This document shows, piece by piece, positions 1-8,100 of a stretch of 36,708 bases of DNA. The stretch lies in the NCBI GenBank assembly GCA_024280375.1, contig JAJRQF010000003.1:1-36708 (forward strand). Direction: 5' to 3'. Source of the stretch: Alphaproteobacteria bacterium. Its GTDB lineage: Bacteria; Pseudomonadota; Alphaproteobacteria; Rhizobiales; Rhizobiaceae. The notes below the pieces were generated by a model. The model was not told the DNA's origin and did not search any database. It saw only the letters and a program-made list of their open reading frames with translations. Made by a program: the position numbers and the translations under genes. Each line of letters starts with the position of its first letter. The first letter of the stretch is position 1.

Positions 1-18
1 CAATTGACAGAACGCATG

Positions 19-47
19 TTGACGCTTAAACACCGCCACGATAACTC
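19..47 (+). promoter_or_regulatory. candidate promoter of tRNA-Leu
   Basis: TTGACG (19-24), a 17-nt spacer and TAACTC (42-47) would place transcription start about 10 nt before the mature tRNA. An alternative pair is TTGACA (4-9) with TAAACA (27-32), also spaced 17 nt. The -35 boxes are good and the -10 boxes are weak. This is inference from motif spacing only. Confidence 0.4.
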
Positions 48-64
48 TTTTGGTTATGACACCT

Positions 65-151
65 GCCCAGGTGGCGGAACTGGTAGACGCGCTAGCTTCA
101 GGTGCTAGTTTCTGTATGGAAGTGGAGGTTCGAGTCCTCTCCTGGGCACCA
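65..151 (+). tRNA. tRNA-Leu (anticodon CAG)
   Basis: Acceptor strands GCCCAGG (65-71) and CCTGGGC (141-147) pair perfectly and are followed by discriminator A148 and an encoded CCA (149-151). The anticodon stem CTAGC/GCTAG encloses the loop TTCAGGT (97-103), giving anticodon CAG at 99-101, which reads CUG leucine codons. A long variable arm follows (about 109-124), as expected for a class II tRNA such as tRNA-Leu, and the T loop TTCGAGT is present. The gene stands alone here, followed by repeat-rich DNA, with no other RNA gene nearby. Confidence 0.97.
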
Positions 152-242
152 TTTTCTCGCTCACGCTGTCGCCCTTCGGGCTGCGCTCCGCGGGGGCGGG
201 CTATTGGCCCGGGCCACGTTTGTGGCCTTGGGAGAGTGTTCG

Positions 243-281
243 AGGTTTCTCTGCTCCGCTGCACCACACACTTCGTGTGAT
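243..281 (+). repeat. direct repeat copy 1 (39 bp)
   Basis: This matches 380-418 with about 4 differences over 39 bases. It ends in CACAC-ttc-GTGTG, a 5-bp hairpin. The copies are 137 bp apart in the same orientation, in the gap after tRNA-Leu. Confidence 0.85.
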
Positions 282-379
282 TGATATTGTCTCACGGCAA
301 ATTCGCCAAACGCTCATGCCTGCGACAGCGCGGCCTGACCGGCTGACGGCACTTGTGCCGTTTTGGTGCGCTGCGTTTT

Positions 380-418
380 AGGTTTCTCAACCCCGCTGCA
401 CCACACACTTCGTGCGAT
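380..418 (+). repeat. direct repeat copy 2 (39 bp)
   Basis: This is the second copy of the 243-281 repeat. The terminal hairpin here is CACAC-ttc-GTGCG, with one stem mismatch, so this copy is slightly decayed or the other has been repaired. Confidence 0.85.
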
Positions 419-544
419 ATTTCAATATCAGCAACATTATCTTCAAAATTATACGCTTCAATGACGCGCGAAAACCAAGTCGTGCTTACCACTTTATGTG
501 CCTCAGCGCACCGCAAAAAGGCCTTTCAGCACTTCACTTTCAAT

Positions 545-1069
545 CTAAAGTGTTCTCGCCCGCCACGGCGTGGCTGCCAAAACCAGCCCAAAAAACATGC
601 CGCCAAAATAACCAAATGAACCGGCAGAGGGCCAAGGCCCCCAGACTTGCCCTACACCGCTAGCCGCGCGCGCAAGCGGAAATTGCATATCGGCATCCCA
701 ATTCCAAACCAATAAATAAAGCGCCAACCATAAGACCAGCACAATAAATACAGCACCCCAGGATATAGGGCTTCGCGCCAGCCACCTTGTGATCAACATG
801 GCAAAATAGGCGGACACAAATCCAAAAATAATCCACGCCCCCCAAGCTTGAATTGCATGAATATTGGTAGCCGCTATATTTGAACTGGCGGCATATTCAA
901 ACAAATAATCACTGCGGCTGACGATATGATCGACCAGCCGGCGAAAGGCCTGCCCCAGTTCTTCTCCCAAAGGCCGCGTGATAAAAACCAGCAGGGAACA
1001 CATCACCCCGGCAATCCATGGATAGTTGATATATTTCCTGAACCGTATCAGCTTACTATGCTCCACCAT
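545..1069 (-). CDS. small multi-pass membrane protein, function unknown
   Basis: A 174-residue protein with about four hydrophobic segments (near residues 17-34, 70-92, 100-120 and 148-165) and many Trp residues, so very likely an inner-membrane protein. I do not recognise the family. The ATG at 1069 overlaps the stop of the upstream gamma-glutamylcyclotransferase as TGATG, so translation is probably coupled. A TTG one codon earlier is possible but less likely. It is the last gene of the hisC-tyrA-GGCT run. A 6-bp hairpin (535-552) overlaps the stop codon and may help end or stabilise the transcript. There is no sign of horizontal transfer. Confidence 0.75.
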   Translation of the reverse strand: MVEHSKLIRFRKYINYPWIAGVMCSLLVFITRPLGEELGQAFRRLVDHIVSRSDYLFEYAASSNIAATNIHAIQAWGAWIIFGFVSAYFAMLITRWLARSPISWGAVFIVLVLWLALYLLVWNWDADMQFPLARAASGVGQVWGPWPSAGSFGYFGGMFFGLVLAATPWRARTL

Positions 1070-1581
1070 CAAAACTCAGCAACCAGTTTTTCCAACCGCG
1101 CATCATGAATACCAAGTTCACGAAGATGGGTGACAGTGTTTAAAATATATTCTTCATTCTTGCCGGATTGGCCAATGGCACCACGCACCTGGCGAGCCAA
1201 CGCCTGATCGGGTAATTTTCCCGCATATTGCGGGTGGTGCCGGTCCACCACATAGGTGAGCGCAAAAACCTGCGCACCACTTTCCAGTTTCACCGGGCGT
1301 TCAACCTCACGATAGACATTAGTGACCAGCTCGCGGGCGCGCAAATAATCAACTACTTCACTGCGCTTTTCACCGGCAATTTTAAACGCCATGCCACGGC
1401 ATGAACCGCCCGCATCGAGCCCCAGCACCAGGCCGGGGCGCTGCTTGGTTCCCCGATGAACCCAGGAATATATGCATAAGGAGCGATGCATACCGGGCAT
1501 GGTGGCGGGCGATGAGCCAATCACCTCAAATCCCGGCCGCCACATCAACGATCCATATCCAAACACCCAAAAATCCTGCAT
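1069..1581 (-). CDS. ChaC-type gamma-glutamylcyclotransferase
   Basis: A 170-residue protein of the ChaC/GGCT family, which releases 5-oxoproline from gamma-glutamyl peptides; ChaC members act on glutathione in the cytoplasm. The substrate loop VFGYGSLMWRPGF lies at residues 6-18, and Glu84 in the YLRARELVTNVY segment (79-90) is at the usual catalytic-acid position. The ATG at 1581 is chosen because AGGAG lies 8 nt upstream and because a longer frame would run 115 nt into tyrA. It sits 16 nt after tyrA and overlaps the next membrane protein gene by one base. The position beside aromatic amino-acid genes probably reflects operon packing rather than shared function. Confidence 0.9.
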   Translation of the reverse strand: MQDFWVFGYGSLMWRPGFEVIGSSPATMPGMHRSLCIYSWVHRGTKQRPGLVLGLDAGGSCRGMAFKIAGEKRSEVVDYLRARELVTNVYREVERPVKLESGAQVFALTYVVDRHHPQYAGKLPDQALARQVRGAIGQSGKNEEYILNTVTHLRELGIHDARLEKLVAEF

Positions 1582-1597
1582 GAATTGCTCCTGCCAA

Positions 1598-2524
1598 TTA
1601 CTCGAGAGGCTCGTTACGGCCAAAGTTTGGCGAATCAGTTTCCTGACCGACAGCAATGATGTCCTTTCGGATTTGTCTTGTGCGGGTAAAAATCTTGAAA
1701 AGCGCATCGCCATCGCCCCATCGAATGGCCCTTTGCATGGCGGTCAGGTCTTCACTAAACCGCCCCAGCGTTTCCAGCACAGCATCCTTATTATGCAAAT
1801 AAATATCGCGCCACATGGTTGGGTCGGATGATGCAAGCCGGGTAAAATCGCGAAAACCACCGGCGGAATATTTCATCACTTCCGACTGGGTAACGCTTTC
1901 AAGATTGGCCGCCGTATCGACAATATTATAGGAAATCAATTGCGGGATATGCGAGGTGATCGCCAAAACCAAATCATGGTGGCTGGCCTCCATAACATCA
2001 ACATTGGCACCGCATGCCTGCCAGAACTGTTTAAGGGTGTCCAAGGCAGTCTCATCCACATCGTCTTCCGGCGTAAGAATAACCCAGTGATTTTCAAACA
2101 GCGAAGCAAAGCCAGCATCAGGCCCGGAATATTCTGTTCCCGCCACCGGGTGACCGGCAATAAAATGCACGCCCTTTGGCATATGCGGCTTCATCTGAGC
2201 GATCACAGAGGCCTTGACAGAACCAACATCAGTGACGATCGCACCGGGTTTAAGCGCCGGGGCAATTTGCTCGGCAATTGCAGCACCGGCACCCACCGGG
2301 GCGCAATGGATGATCAAATCCGCATCCACAACCGCATCCGCTGCATTTGTTGTGTAATGATCACCCAAACCAAGTACTTCGGCCCGGGCAAGGGTCTGGT
2401 CACTGCGGGTGGAAACCGCGATCGAACCAACCAGTCCTTCACGTCGCACCACATGGGAAATGGACGAACCAATCAGCCCGATACCAATGAGGGCGAGCTT
2501 ATTAAACATAGGTTTATCGCGCAT
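1598..2524 (-). CDS. tyrA: prephenate/arogenate dehydrogenase
   Basis: A 308-residue TyrA-family enzyme that oxidatively decarboxylates prephenate (or arogenate) with NAD(P)+ on the way to tyrosine. An N-terminal Rossmann fold shows GIGLIGSS (residues 14-21), and the substrate-site motif [11 protein letters not shown] (124-134) carries the conserved His125. Length is normal for a monofunctional enzyme with no fused chorismate mutase; a separate chorismate mutase lies at 16381. The ATG at 2524 overlaps the end of hisC by 11 nt and has GGGAG about 7 nt upstream; Met6 is an alternative start. Whether the substrate is prephenate or arogenate cannot be read from the sequence. Confidence 0.95.
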   Translation of the reverse strand: MRDKPMFNKLALIGIGLIGSSISHVVRREGLVGSIAVSTRSDQTLARAEVLGLGDHYTTNAADAVVDADLIIHCAPVGAGAAIAEQIAPALKPGAIVTDVGSVKASVIAQMKPHMPKGVHFIAGHPVAGTEYSGPDAGFASLFENHWVILTPEDDVDETALDTLKQFWQACGANVDVMEASHHDLVLAITSHIPQLISYNIVDTAANLESVTQSEVMKYSAGGFRDFTRLASSDPTMWRDIYLHNKDAVLETLGRFSEDLTAMQRAIRWGDGDALFKIFTRTRQIRKDIIAVGQETDSPNFGRNEPLE

Positions 2525-3623
2525 TGTCTGCTCCCAAAAATTCTTTCAATGCGGCTATAACACCAAGGTTTGCTTCTTGCGTGCCAATGCTCATACGCAG
2601 TGCATTTGGCAGGCCATAGCCACCAACCCCGCGCAACACATAACCACGCTCGCTCAGATATTGGTTCGCATCTTCCGCCGTTTTACCCTTATCGAGGCCA
2701 AAATGTATCAACACAAAGTTGCCAACACTTGGCGTTACTTTCAGGCCAAGCGCTTGCAAGGCCTCGCTGATATTACCAAGCCATAAATCATTATGTGCAA
2801 TAGATGCAGCAACATGCTCACGGTCACGAATGGCGGCCGATCCTGCCGCAATAGAAGCTGCATTCACATTAAACGGTCCGCGAATACGATTGAGCGTATC
2901 CATCACATGCGATGGCCCATAGGCCCAGCCAATGCGCAAGGAAGCAAGCCCGAATATTTTGGAGAAAGTGCGGGTCATAACCACATTCTGGTTGGAAGAT
3001 ACAAGCTCGATACCGGCCTCATAATCATCGCAGTGCACATATTCAGCATAGGCCGCATCAAGCACCAGCAAAATATGCGGCGGCAAACTCGCATGCAGCC
3101 GCCTGACCTCCTGTATCGGCAAATAGGTTCCGGTCGGATTGTTCGGATTGGCCAGAAATACCAGTTTGGTTTTATCGCTTACCCGCTTTAGGATTGCATC
3201 CACATTGGCCCGGTAATCGGTTTCCGGCGCAATGACCGGCGCAGCCCCTGCGGCAAGGGTTGCAATCCGGTAAACCAAAAATCCGTATTCGCTGTAAATT
3301 GCCTCATCACCAGAAGAAAGATAGCCATTGGCCAACAGCGACAGAATTTCATCTGAACCATTGCCGCAAATTATATTGTCCGGGTTAAGGCTATGCACCC
3401 GGCCAATTGCCTCGCGCAGTTCTGATGCACTGCCATCGGGGTAATATTCAAGCTTTGCAGCAGCCTGCGAATAGGCATCAATTGCCCTTGGCGACGGGCC
3501 TAAAGGCGATTCATTTGAGGAAAGTTTATGAAGATGCACACCGGCAGGCACGGCAGATTTACCGGGAACATAGATGGTGATTTTCTCGATGCCTGCATTG
3601 GCTTGCGGAATATTGGCGTTCAT
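2514..3623 (-). CDS. hisC: histidinol-phosphate / aromatic aminotransferase
   Basis: A 369-residue fold-type I PLP aminotransferase of the HisC family. ANPNNPTG (158-165), Asp189 for the PLP ring nitrogen, the Schiff-base Lys222 within [14 protein letters not shown], and Arg230 for substrate carboxylate are all visible. The overlap with tyrA suggests that this paralogue may transaminate the tyrosine/phenylalanine precursors as well as, or instead of, histidinol phosphate; paired hisC-tyrA genes are common in rhizobia. The ATG at 3623 has GAGAA 6 nt upstream. It starts 51 nt after the methyltransferase stop and probably heads or continues that minus-strand operon. Confidence 0.93.
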   Translation of the reverse strand: MNANIPQANAGIEKITIYVPGKSAVPAGVHLHKLSSNESPLGPSPRAIDAYSQAAAKLEYYPDGSASELREAIGRVHSLNPDNIICGNGSDEILSLLANGYLSSGDEAIYSEYGFLVYRIATLAAGAAPVIAPETDYRANVDAILKRVSDKTKLVFLANPNNPTGTYLPIQEVRRLHASLPPHILLVLDAAYAEYVHCDDYEAGIELVSSNQNVVMTRTFSKIFGLASLRIGWAYGPSHVMDTLNRIRGPFNVNAASIAAGSAAIRDREHVAASIAHNDLWLGNISEALQALGLKVTPSVGNFVLIHFGLDKGKTAEDANQYLSERGYVLRGVGGYGLPNALRMSIGTQEANLGVIAALKEFLGADNAR

Positions 3624-3674
3624 AACGGTTCTCTTGTCTGTTTTGACAGGCCCGTCTATTGGCGGAAATTCGGC

Positions 3675-4457
3675 TCAAGGTCTACTTTTTTCTTGTATTT
3701 GCGCATTTTCGTGGGCCGAGAAAGCCTGACGAGCCCCCACCCCTTGCGGTGAAAGAACCGGCACAAATACCCGCCGCGACTGACGCGCACTAACCGGCAG
3801 CCCCTGATAGAGCCGCTTTGTCGCCTCCACAATAATCACGCCTGGAAAGGCCGACCAAAGCATGCGGCCACTTCTTTCAAACAGACCAGAAAACTTTCTT
3901 ATCCATTGGCGTTTGGAGGGCGGGAAATATAGCGCATCCGACCAGTTAAGCGGGGTAAACATTGAACTGCGCAACAGGCCCAGCAATTGCCCGCGCGAAA
4001 AAGGTCGCCCGGAACCAAAGGGCGTATGCTCAAACCGCGCCCAGACACCCCGCCTGTTGGGCACAACGATAACCAGCCGCCCGCCGGGGGCTAGCACCCG
4101 CCAGATCTCACGCAGGCTTTCGACCGGATTTTCCGAATGCTCCAGCGAGTGCATCAACAAAATGCGGTCAATAGAGGAATCCGGCAGGGGCAGTTCCTCA
4201 TCAAACACAAGCGCAGTTGCCGAAGGGGCCGCATGGGGCCAGTTCACCGCCCCTTGTGCTGCCGGCATAAAAGCCATTGTGCGTTCCGCATCACTGCAAA
4301 ATCGGTCAAGATAGGGCGTTGCATAGCCAATGCCCAACAACCGTTCATTGGGAATATTCGCCCATACAGGCGAAAGCGCCATGGCAATTGCGTTATAGGA
4401 CAATTTGCCAAGCGCGCTTGCATAAAAGTCTCGAAGATCAACAATATCCATATGCAT
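3675..4457 (-). CDS. class I SAM-dependent methyltransferase
   Basis: A 260-residue Methyltransf_11-type protein. Motif I is the divergent LLGIGYATPYLD (about 41-51); LPLPDSSIDRILLMHSLEH carries the acidic and His motif, and VLAPGGRLVIVVPNRRG is the typical post-motif strand. The substrate is unknown. I chose the ATG at 4457, with ATG 4451 as an alternative; the frame opens with an in-frame TTG at 4475 but no good ribosome-binding site is evident for any of them. It is divergent from gloB, an arrangement often seen in rhizobia, and is followed by hisC after 51 nt. The C-terminal 60 residues carry no motif I can name. Confidence 0.85.
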   Translation of the reverse strand: MHMDIVDLRDFYASALGKLSYNAIAMALSPVWANIPNERLLGIGYATPYLDRFCSDAERTMAFMPAAQGAVNWPHAAPSATALVFDEELPLPDSSIDRILLMHSLEHSENPVESLREIWRVLAPGGRLVIVVPNRRGVWARFEHTPFGSGRPFSRGQLLGLLRSSMFTPLNWSDALYFPPSKRQWIRKFSGLFERSGRMLWSAFPGVIIVEATKRLYQGLPVSARQSRRVFVPVLSPQGVGARQAFSAHENAQIQEKSRP

Positions 4458-4557
4458 GGAAACCACCCAACTCAATTACCGGTGATCGTATAACACAATA
4501 ATTTGCGGCTTGTGGCAATTATGCGTAAGCTGATTAAAATGCGCAAAGGAAATGTTC

Positions 4558-5328
4558 ATGTCCGCTCTTGAAGTTCATCAATTTACCTGTCGAAGCGATA
4601 ATTTTTGCGTGTTGATCCATGATGCAGATAGCGGGTTTACCGCCAGCATTGATGCGCCTGAAGAAAAAGCAATTCGCCAGGCGCTTGGCGATACCGGATG
4701 GGAGTTGACCCATATATTTTGCACGCACCATCACTTTGACCATGTGGAGGGTAACGCCAATCTTAAGGCTGAATTTGACTGCACGATTATTGGCCCCAAA
4801 GATGAGGCGGACAAAATTCCGCAAATCGACGAGGCCTATGGCCACGGCGAGCATTTCTCATTCGGCAAACACCAGGTCGAGGTGATCGGCACACCGGGCC
4901 ACACATTGGGAGAGGTATCATACCATATTCCAGATCAGGGCATGGCCTTTACCGGCGATACTCTTTTCGCGCTCGGTTGTGGTCGGGTGTTTGAGGGAAC
5001 GGCTGAAATGATGTGGCAATCCCTGCAACGGCTGGCCATGCTTCCCCGCGATACGATTGTTTACTGTGGTCATGAATATACCCTCTCCAACGCCAAATTC
5101 GCCGTTACCATTGACCCGGATAATCAAGCACTAAATACAAGGCTGAACGAAATCATCCAACTGCGCGCAGAAAATAAACCTACCTTGCCAACCAGTATAG
5201 GGCTGGAGCTGGATACCAACCCGTTCCTGCGCCCGGAGGACAAGAATATTCGCGAAAATCTTGGAATGATGGAGGCAAGTGACACGGAAGTTTTTGCTGA
5301 AATTCGCGCCCGTAAGGACAATTTTTGA
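4558..5328 (+). CDS. gloB: hydroxyacylglutathione hydrolase (glyoxalase II)
   Basis: A 256-residue metallo-beta-lactamase-fold enzyme that hydrolyses S-lactoylglutathione to lactate and glutathione, the second step of methylglyoxal detoxification. The dinuclear metal site THHHFDH is at residues 56-62, with further ligands in GTPGHTLGEVSY, FTGDTLF and YCGHEYT. The C-terminal glutathione-binding segment is present, including the RPEDKNIR stretch. The ATG at 4558 is preferred over ATG 4552 because AAAGGA at 4545-4550 is 7 nt from the former and only 1 nt from the latter. It is divergent from the methyltransferase and convergent with the YhhN gene across palindromic repeats. Confidence 0.95.
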   Translation: MSALEVHQFTCRSDNFCVLIHDADSGFTASIDAPEEKAIRQALGDTGWELTHIFCTHHHFDHVEGNANLKAEFDCTIIGPKDEADKIPQIDEAYGHGEHFSFGKHQVEVIGTPGHTLGEVSYHIPDQGMAFTGDTLFALGCGRVFEGTAEMMWQSLQRLAMLPRDTIVYCGHEYTLSNAKFAVTIDPDNQALNTRLNEIIQLRAENKPTLPTSIGLELDTNPFLRPEDKNIRENLGMMEASDTEVFAEIRARKDNF

Positions 5329-5398
5329 AACAAATGAGCGCAAGCGAACGACTAATAAAACGAACGCAAGATTTGAGGCACTAAATACTCTCCACCGT

Positions 5399-5430
5399 CG
5401 TCATCCTCGGCCCCCGTGCCGAGGATCCAG
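5399..5430 (+). repeat. palindromic repeat, left copy
   Basis: A 32-bp unit whose own core ATCCTCGG ... CCGAGGAT forms an 8-bp hairpin. The same unit occurs in opposite orientation at 5521-5552 with 2 differences. GTCATCCTCGG/CCGAGGATCC units are a recurrent type of intergenic repeat in rhizobial genomes (from memory, not checked). Confidence 0.85.
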
Positions 5431-5520
5431 TAAGTTATCGGTTTGCTTAATCTGGTTTGATGCGTTGTAGATGCTGCAAGAATGACTGGGCCCATATCCA
5501 TTCAATGCGCCGCAATCTCT

Positions 5521-5552
5521 CTGGATCCTCGGCACAGAGGCCGAGGATGACG
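5521..5552 (-). repeat. palindromic repeat, right (inverted) copy
   Basis: The inverted partner of 5399-5430, 90 bp away. Together they could fold into one long stem or two local hairpins between the convergent gloB and YhhN genes, where they could serve as a two-way transcription barrier. The 90-bp interval contains no gene I can see. Confidence 0.85.
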
Positions 5553-5573
5553 ATGGAGGGATTATCGTTCAAA

Positions 5574-6224
5574 TCATCTCATTTGCACCAAATAACTCCA
5601 GGCAATCAATGCCTGTCCACTCCAATAAAGCCCCCAGATGAAATAGGGTGAATATTGGCGTATGCGGCTGCCCTCTTTCCACACAAACAGTTCGTGCGAC
5701 AGGATGATGTCGGATGCCATGAACATCAAGGCGCCAACAATAACCAGCAATTGCACCAACCCGGTTGCAGCAATGCCCATGGCTAAAATCGCTACGACAT
5801 AAGCCAAAACAGGAATACGCATGGCCCCCAGATGCGGCCATAAATTACGCAGGATAAGTGCGGCAAATATCAACATAACCGCCACCACCACAAGGTGCAG
5901 TTTAAAACTCAACCCATTGCCAAAATCGGCATCTGTCACAAAAAGGGCCGTATAGGCCAAATGCGCCAGTAGAAACGAACCAAGCCCGAACAGAAAATTC
6001 TTATCGCCTTTGTTGGCAAGAAAAGCATCACCCATGGCGCTGAATGCAAGCGCAATTGTCAACAATAAAGGCCCGCCAACCCGGTAGCTTAAAAGCGCCA
6101 GAGAGCCGATAGAGATAGTTTTAACCAGGGTGCGAAGATTAGATGGTTCCTGCCAAACCAGCCAGCCGCCATAGGCGATTGCCATTGCGGCTGCGATTAC
6201 AAATCCGCCATCGAGTAAATTCAT
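5574..6224 (-). CDS. YhhN family lysoplasmalogenase-like membrane protein
   Basis: A 216-residue multi-pass inner-membrane protein of the YhhN/TMEM86 family, whose characterised members hydrolyse the vinyl-ether bond of lysoplasmalogens. The conserved acidic motifs are visible: FSAMGDAFL (61-69) and GALMFMASDIILS in the later third, followed by the C-terminal YWSGQALIAWS segment. Length is normal. The ATG at 6224 overlaps the upstream EAL-protein stop as ATGA, so translation is coupled. The enzyme assignment is family-based; whether this organism makes plasmalogens is unknown, so the substrate remains open. Confidence 0.85.
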   Translation of the reverse strand: MNLLDGGFVIAAAMAIAYGGWLVWQEPSNLRTLVKTISIGSLALLSYRVGGPLLLTIALAFSAMGDAFLANKGDKNFLFGLGSFLLAHLAYTALFVTDADFGNGLSFKLHLVVVAVMLIFAALILRNLWPHLGAMRIPVLAYVVAILAMGIAATGLVQLLVIVGALMFMASDIILSHELFVWKEGSRIRQYSPYFIWGLYWSGQALIAWSYLVQMR

Positions 6225-7993
6225 GCAGACATTATACCATCTTTACCGTTTTCAGAAAGATCATCCGGCAGTGGGTCGAGTTTCCAGGGAGATGCCATAA
6301 CCGGCGCCCCAAAACCATAACCTTGCAGATAATCAACGCCCCAGCTTTTTAACAGCAAGGCGGTATCATTGTCATCCACCCATTCAACCACGGTTTTGGT
6401 GCCAAACATTTTGGCTAAATCCACCAGCGCTTTAATGAAATTACGGTTTTCAGTGTTGACCGCAAGGTTTTCGGCAAACCGCCCATCAATCTTGATAATA
6501 TCAACCGGCAGCCTTTTCAGATTACTGAATGTTGTGAACCCGGCACCAAAGTCATCAATCGCGGTTTTGCACCCCAGTTGCTGGAGAACGTCAATAAACC
6601 GGCAGGCCTCGTCAATATCACGCGATACATGAGTCTCTGTAATTTCTATCGTCAGTCGGGCCGCAATATCCGGCCTTTGACGAATGGCCATTGTCAGTTT
6701 TGAAAGCCAATCGGCATCATAGGAGGTTTCAATCGAAACGTTCAGCGATAGTCTGGCAGCTTTCGCCCGTTTCAAAATATCGAGGGTTAAATCCAATGTC
6801 TGGTGATCCACCATCCGGATAAGCCCAAGCCTTCTCGCAACCCTGCCGAAATCAGTGGCCGGGACAATTACCCCATTGCTATCGACCATGCGCACCAGCG
6901 CCTCGTGAAATGCGACGCGGTAACTGTTTGCGTCCACAATCGGCTGGTAGGCCAGTTGCAGCCGGTTTTCCTTAACCGCCAACACGACTTCTCCGGCAAG
7001 GGCCGTTTGCTCTTCGCGCTTTTTATCCAGTGCCGGATTTGGCTTATAGGTGACCAATCTTGGATGCCGTTGTATCCTCGCCTCTTCCAGCGCTTGCTGT
7101 GCGGCCGCACTGGCAGAACGCACATTGCTGGCAAAGCGTGGCATGATTACCCCGCCGATCGACGCGGTAACAGCAACTGGCCCGGCATCTGTTTCAATCA
7201 CATCCTTGCTGATATTGGTCAAAAATCTCTGCCCGGCAATTCGCAGTTCTTTTTCGTTGCATTTTTTTAAAACCACACCAAGTTTGGCGCCGGAAAAACG
7301 GCCAATTGTATCGCCACCACGCAGGCTAACCTTCATACGATTGCAAACCTCGGCAATCACCTGATCGCCCGCATCATATCCATAGATTGAGTTGATATCT
7401 TCAAACCGGTCAAGCGCCACAATCACAAACGCCATGCTGGAGTTTTCAATTTCCGCCTCACGCAAATCCACCTCAAGGCATTCATTCATATAACCACGGT
7501 TATAAAGGCCGGTCAGATCATCAAACCGCGTCAGCCGGTCAAAGCGTTCTTCCAATGCCCGCCGCTCGTTGATCACCCGTACAATACCGTGCGCCCGCAC
7601 AGGTTTACCATTTTCACCGGCAAACCAGCGTCCGGTATCTTCCAGCCAGACATCATTTTCAACACCAAGAACTTCGGCAGAAAGGGCATATTGAATCTGG
7701 AAATAAACCCCATCACCGCAATCTTTTTCCTCGCTGCCAAATATTGTAGCATTTCGACTGCTCGCCGCATCAGGCAAAAGCAGATGGGAATATTCCCGAT
7801 CAGATGCAATTTTGTGTGCGTTCTCCACCCCCAGCAGCGATTGCGCATTAGCGGCCCATGTCAGCTGATCATTGGGAATATCCCATTGATAAACGGTCTC
7901 GCCAACCGATAATAATACCTCGCCCGCATCCGATACGGTTCGCGCCAAAGATGAACCTGCGCTTTTCTCGCGACGATCTTTAATCCTGCTCAA
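6221..7993 (-). CDS. PAS-GGDEF-EAL protein, probable c-di-GMP phosphodiesterase
   Basis: A 590-residue protein without transmembrane segments. A PAS-like sensor region (about 28-145) is followed by a GGDEF domain (about 150-315) and an EAL domain (about 335-575). The GGDEF signature is replaced by SGAKL (234-238), so diguanylate cyclase activity is unlikely. The EAL site looks intact: E364-A-L, N418, E450, D480-D481, K501 and E537. It therefore probably degrades cyclic di-GMP in response to a PAS input. The start is a TTG at 7993 with AGGA 8 nt upstream; an in-frame stop two codons before it excludes a longer protein. It overlaps the YhhN gene by 4 nt. Confidence 0.93.
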   Translation of the reverse strand: MSRIKDRREKSAGSSLARTVSDAGEVLLSVGETVYQWDIPNDQLTWAANAQSLLGVENAHKIASDREYSHLLLPDAASSRNATIFGSEEKDCGDGVYFQIQYALSAEVLGVENDVWLEDTGRWFAGENGKPVRAHGIVRVINERRALEERFDRLTRFDDLTGLYNRGYMNECLEVDLREAEIENSSMAFVIVALDRFEDINSIYGYDAGDQVIAEVCNRMKVSLRGGDTIGRFSGAKLGVVLKKCNEKELRIAGQRFLTNISKDVIETDAGPVAVTASIGGVIMPRFASNVRSASAAAQQALEEARIQRHPRLVTYKPNPALDKKREEQTALAGEVVLAVKENRLQLAYQPIVDANSYRVAFHEALVRMVDSNGVIVPATDFGRVARRLGLIRMVDHQTLDLTLDILKRAKAARLSLNVSIETSYDADWLSKLTMAIRQRPDIAARLTIEITETHVSRDIDEACRFIDVLQQLGCKTAIDDFGAGFTTFSNLKRLPVDIIKIDGRFAENLAVNTENRNFIKALVDLAKMFGTKTVVEWVDDNDTALLLKSWGVDYLQGYGFGAPVMASPWKLDPLPDDLSENGKDGIMSA

Positions 7994-8044
7994 TTCTCAA
8001 TCCTGTCGATAAACTAATGATGGGCATTGAGGCTTAATGATAGG

Positions 8045-8064
8045 ACAAAAGGCTTAATAAAGCC
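8045..8064 (-). terminator. weak hairpin after the GGT-like gene
   Basis: On the minus strand GGCTT-tatt-AAGCC is followed by TTTTGT. The stem is only 5 bp, so it is at best a weak terminator or attenuator between the GGT-like gene and the EAL gene. Confidence 0.3.
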
Positions 8065-8100
8065 GAAATATAAGGGCGTTTCAGGTTAGGTTTTTGCAGC

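Larger units (their letters stand above)
152..544. other. gene-free repeat mosaic between tRNA-Leu and a convergent gene
   Basis: I see no credible gene in these 393 bases. The stretch is built from short hairpins such as GCCC-ttc-GGGC (about 170-180) and GGCAC-tt-GTGCC (348-359), plus a 39-bp imperfect direct repeat (243-281 and 380-418). A 16-nt string at 328-343 recurs exactly at 22264-22279, and the opening 'ctcgctcacg' recurs around 22225 and 23680. Open frames here lack a convincing ribosome-binding site or protein-like composition. It looks like an intergenic mosaic of repeated palindromic elements. Confidence 0.7.

Noticed and set aside
353-663. Short open frames in the gap after tRNA-Leu.
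   Set aside because: They overlap the direct repeats and hairpins, their predicted peptides have no protein-like character, and no ribosome-binding site is evident.
1582-1713. N-terminal extension of the gamma-glutamylcyclotransferase.
   Set aside because: It would overlap tyrA by more than 100 nt, adds residues unlike the family, and the ATG at 1581 has its own AGGAG.
1940-2560. A 206-codon open frame antisense to tyrA.
   Set aside because: The minus-strand frame encodes an unmistakable prephenate dehydrogenase; the antisense frame has no recognisable features.
5399-5552. Insertion sequence bounded by inverted repeats.
   Set aside because: The 90-bp interior holds no transposase frame and each repeat is itself a palindrome, which fits an intergenic repeat pair better.
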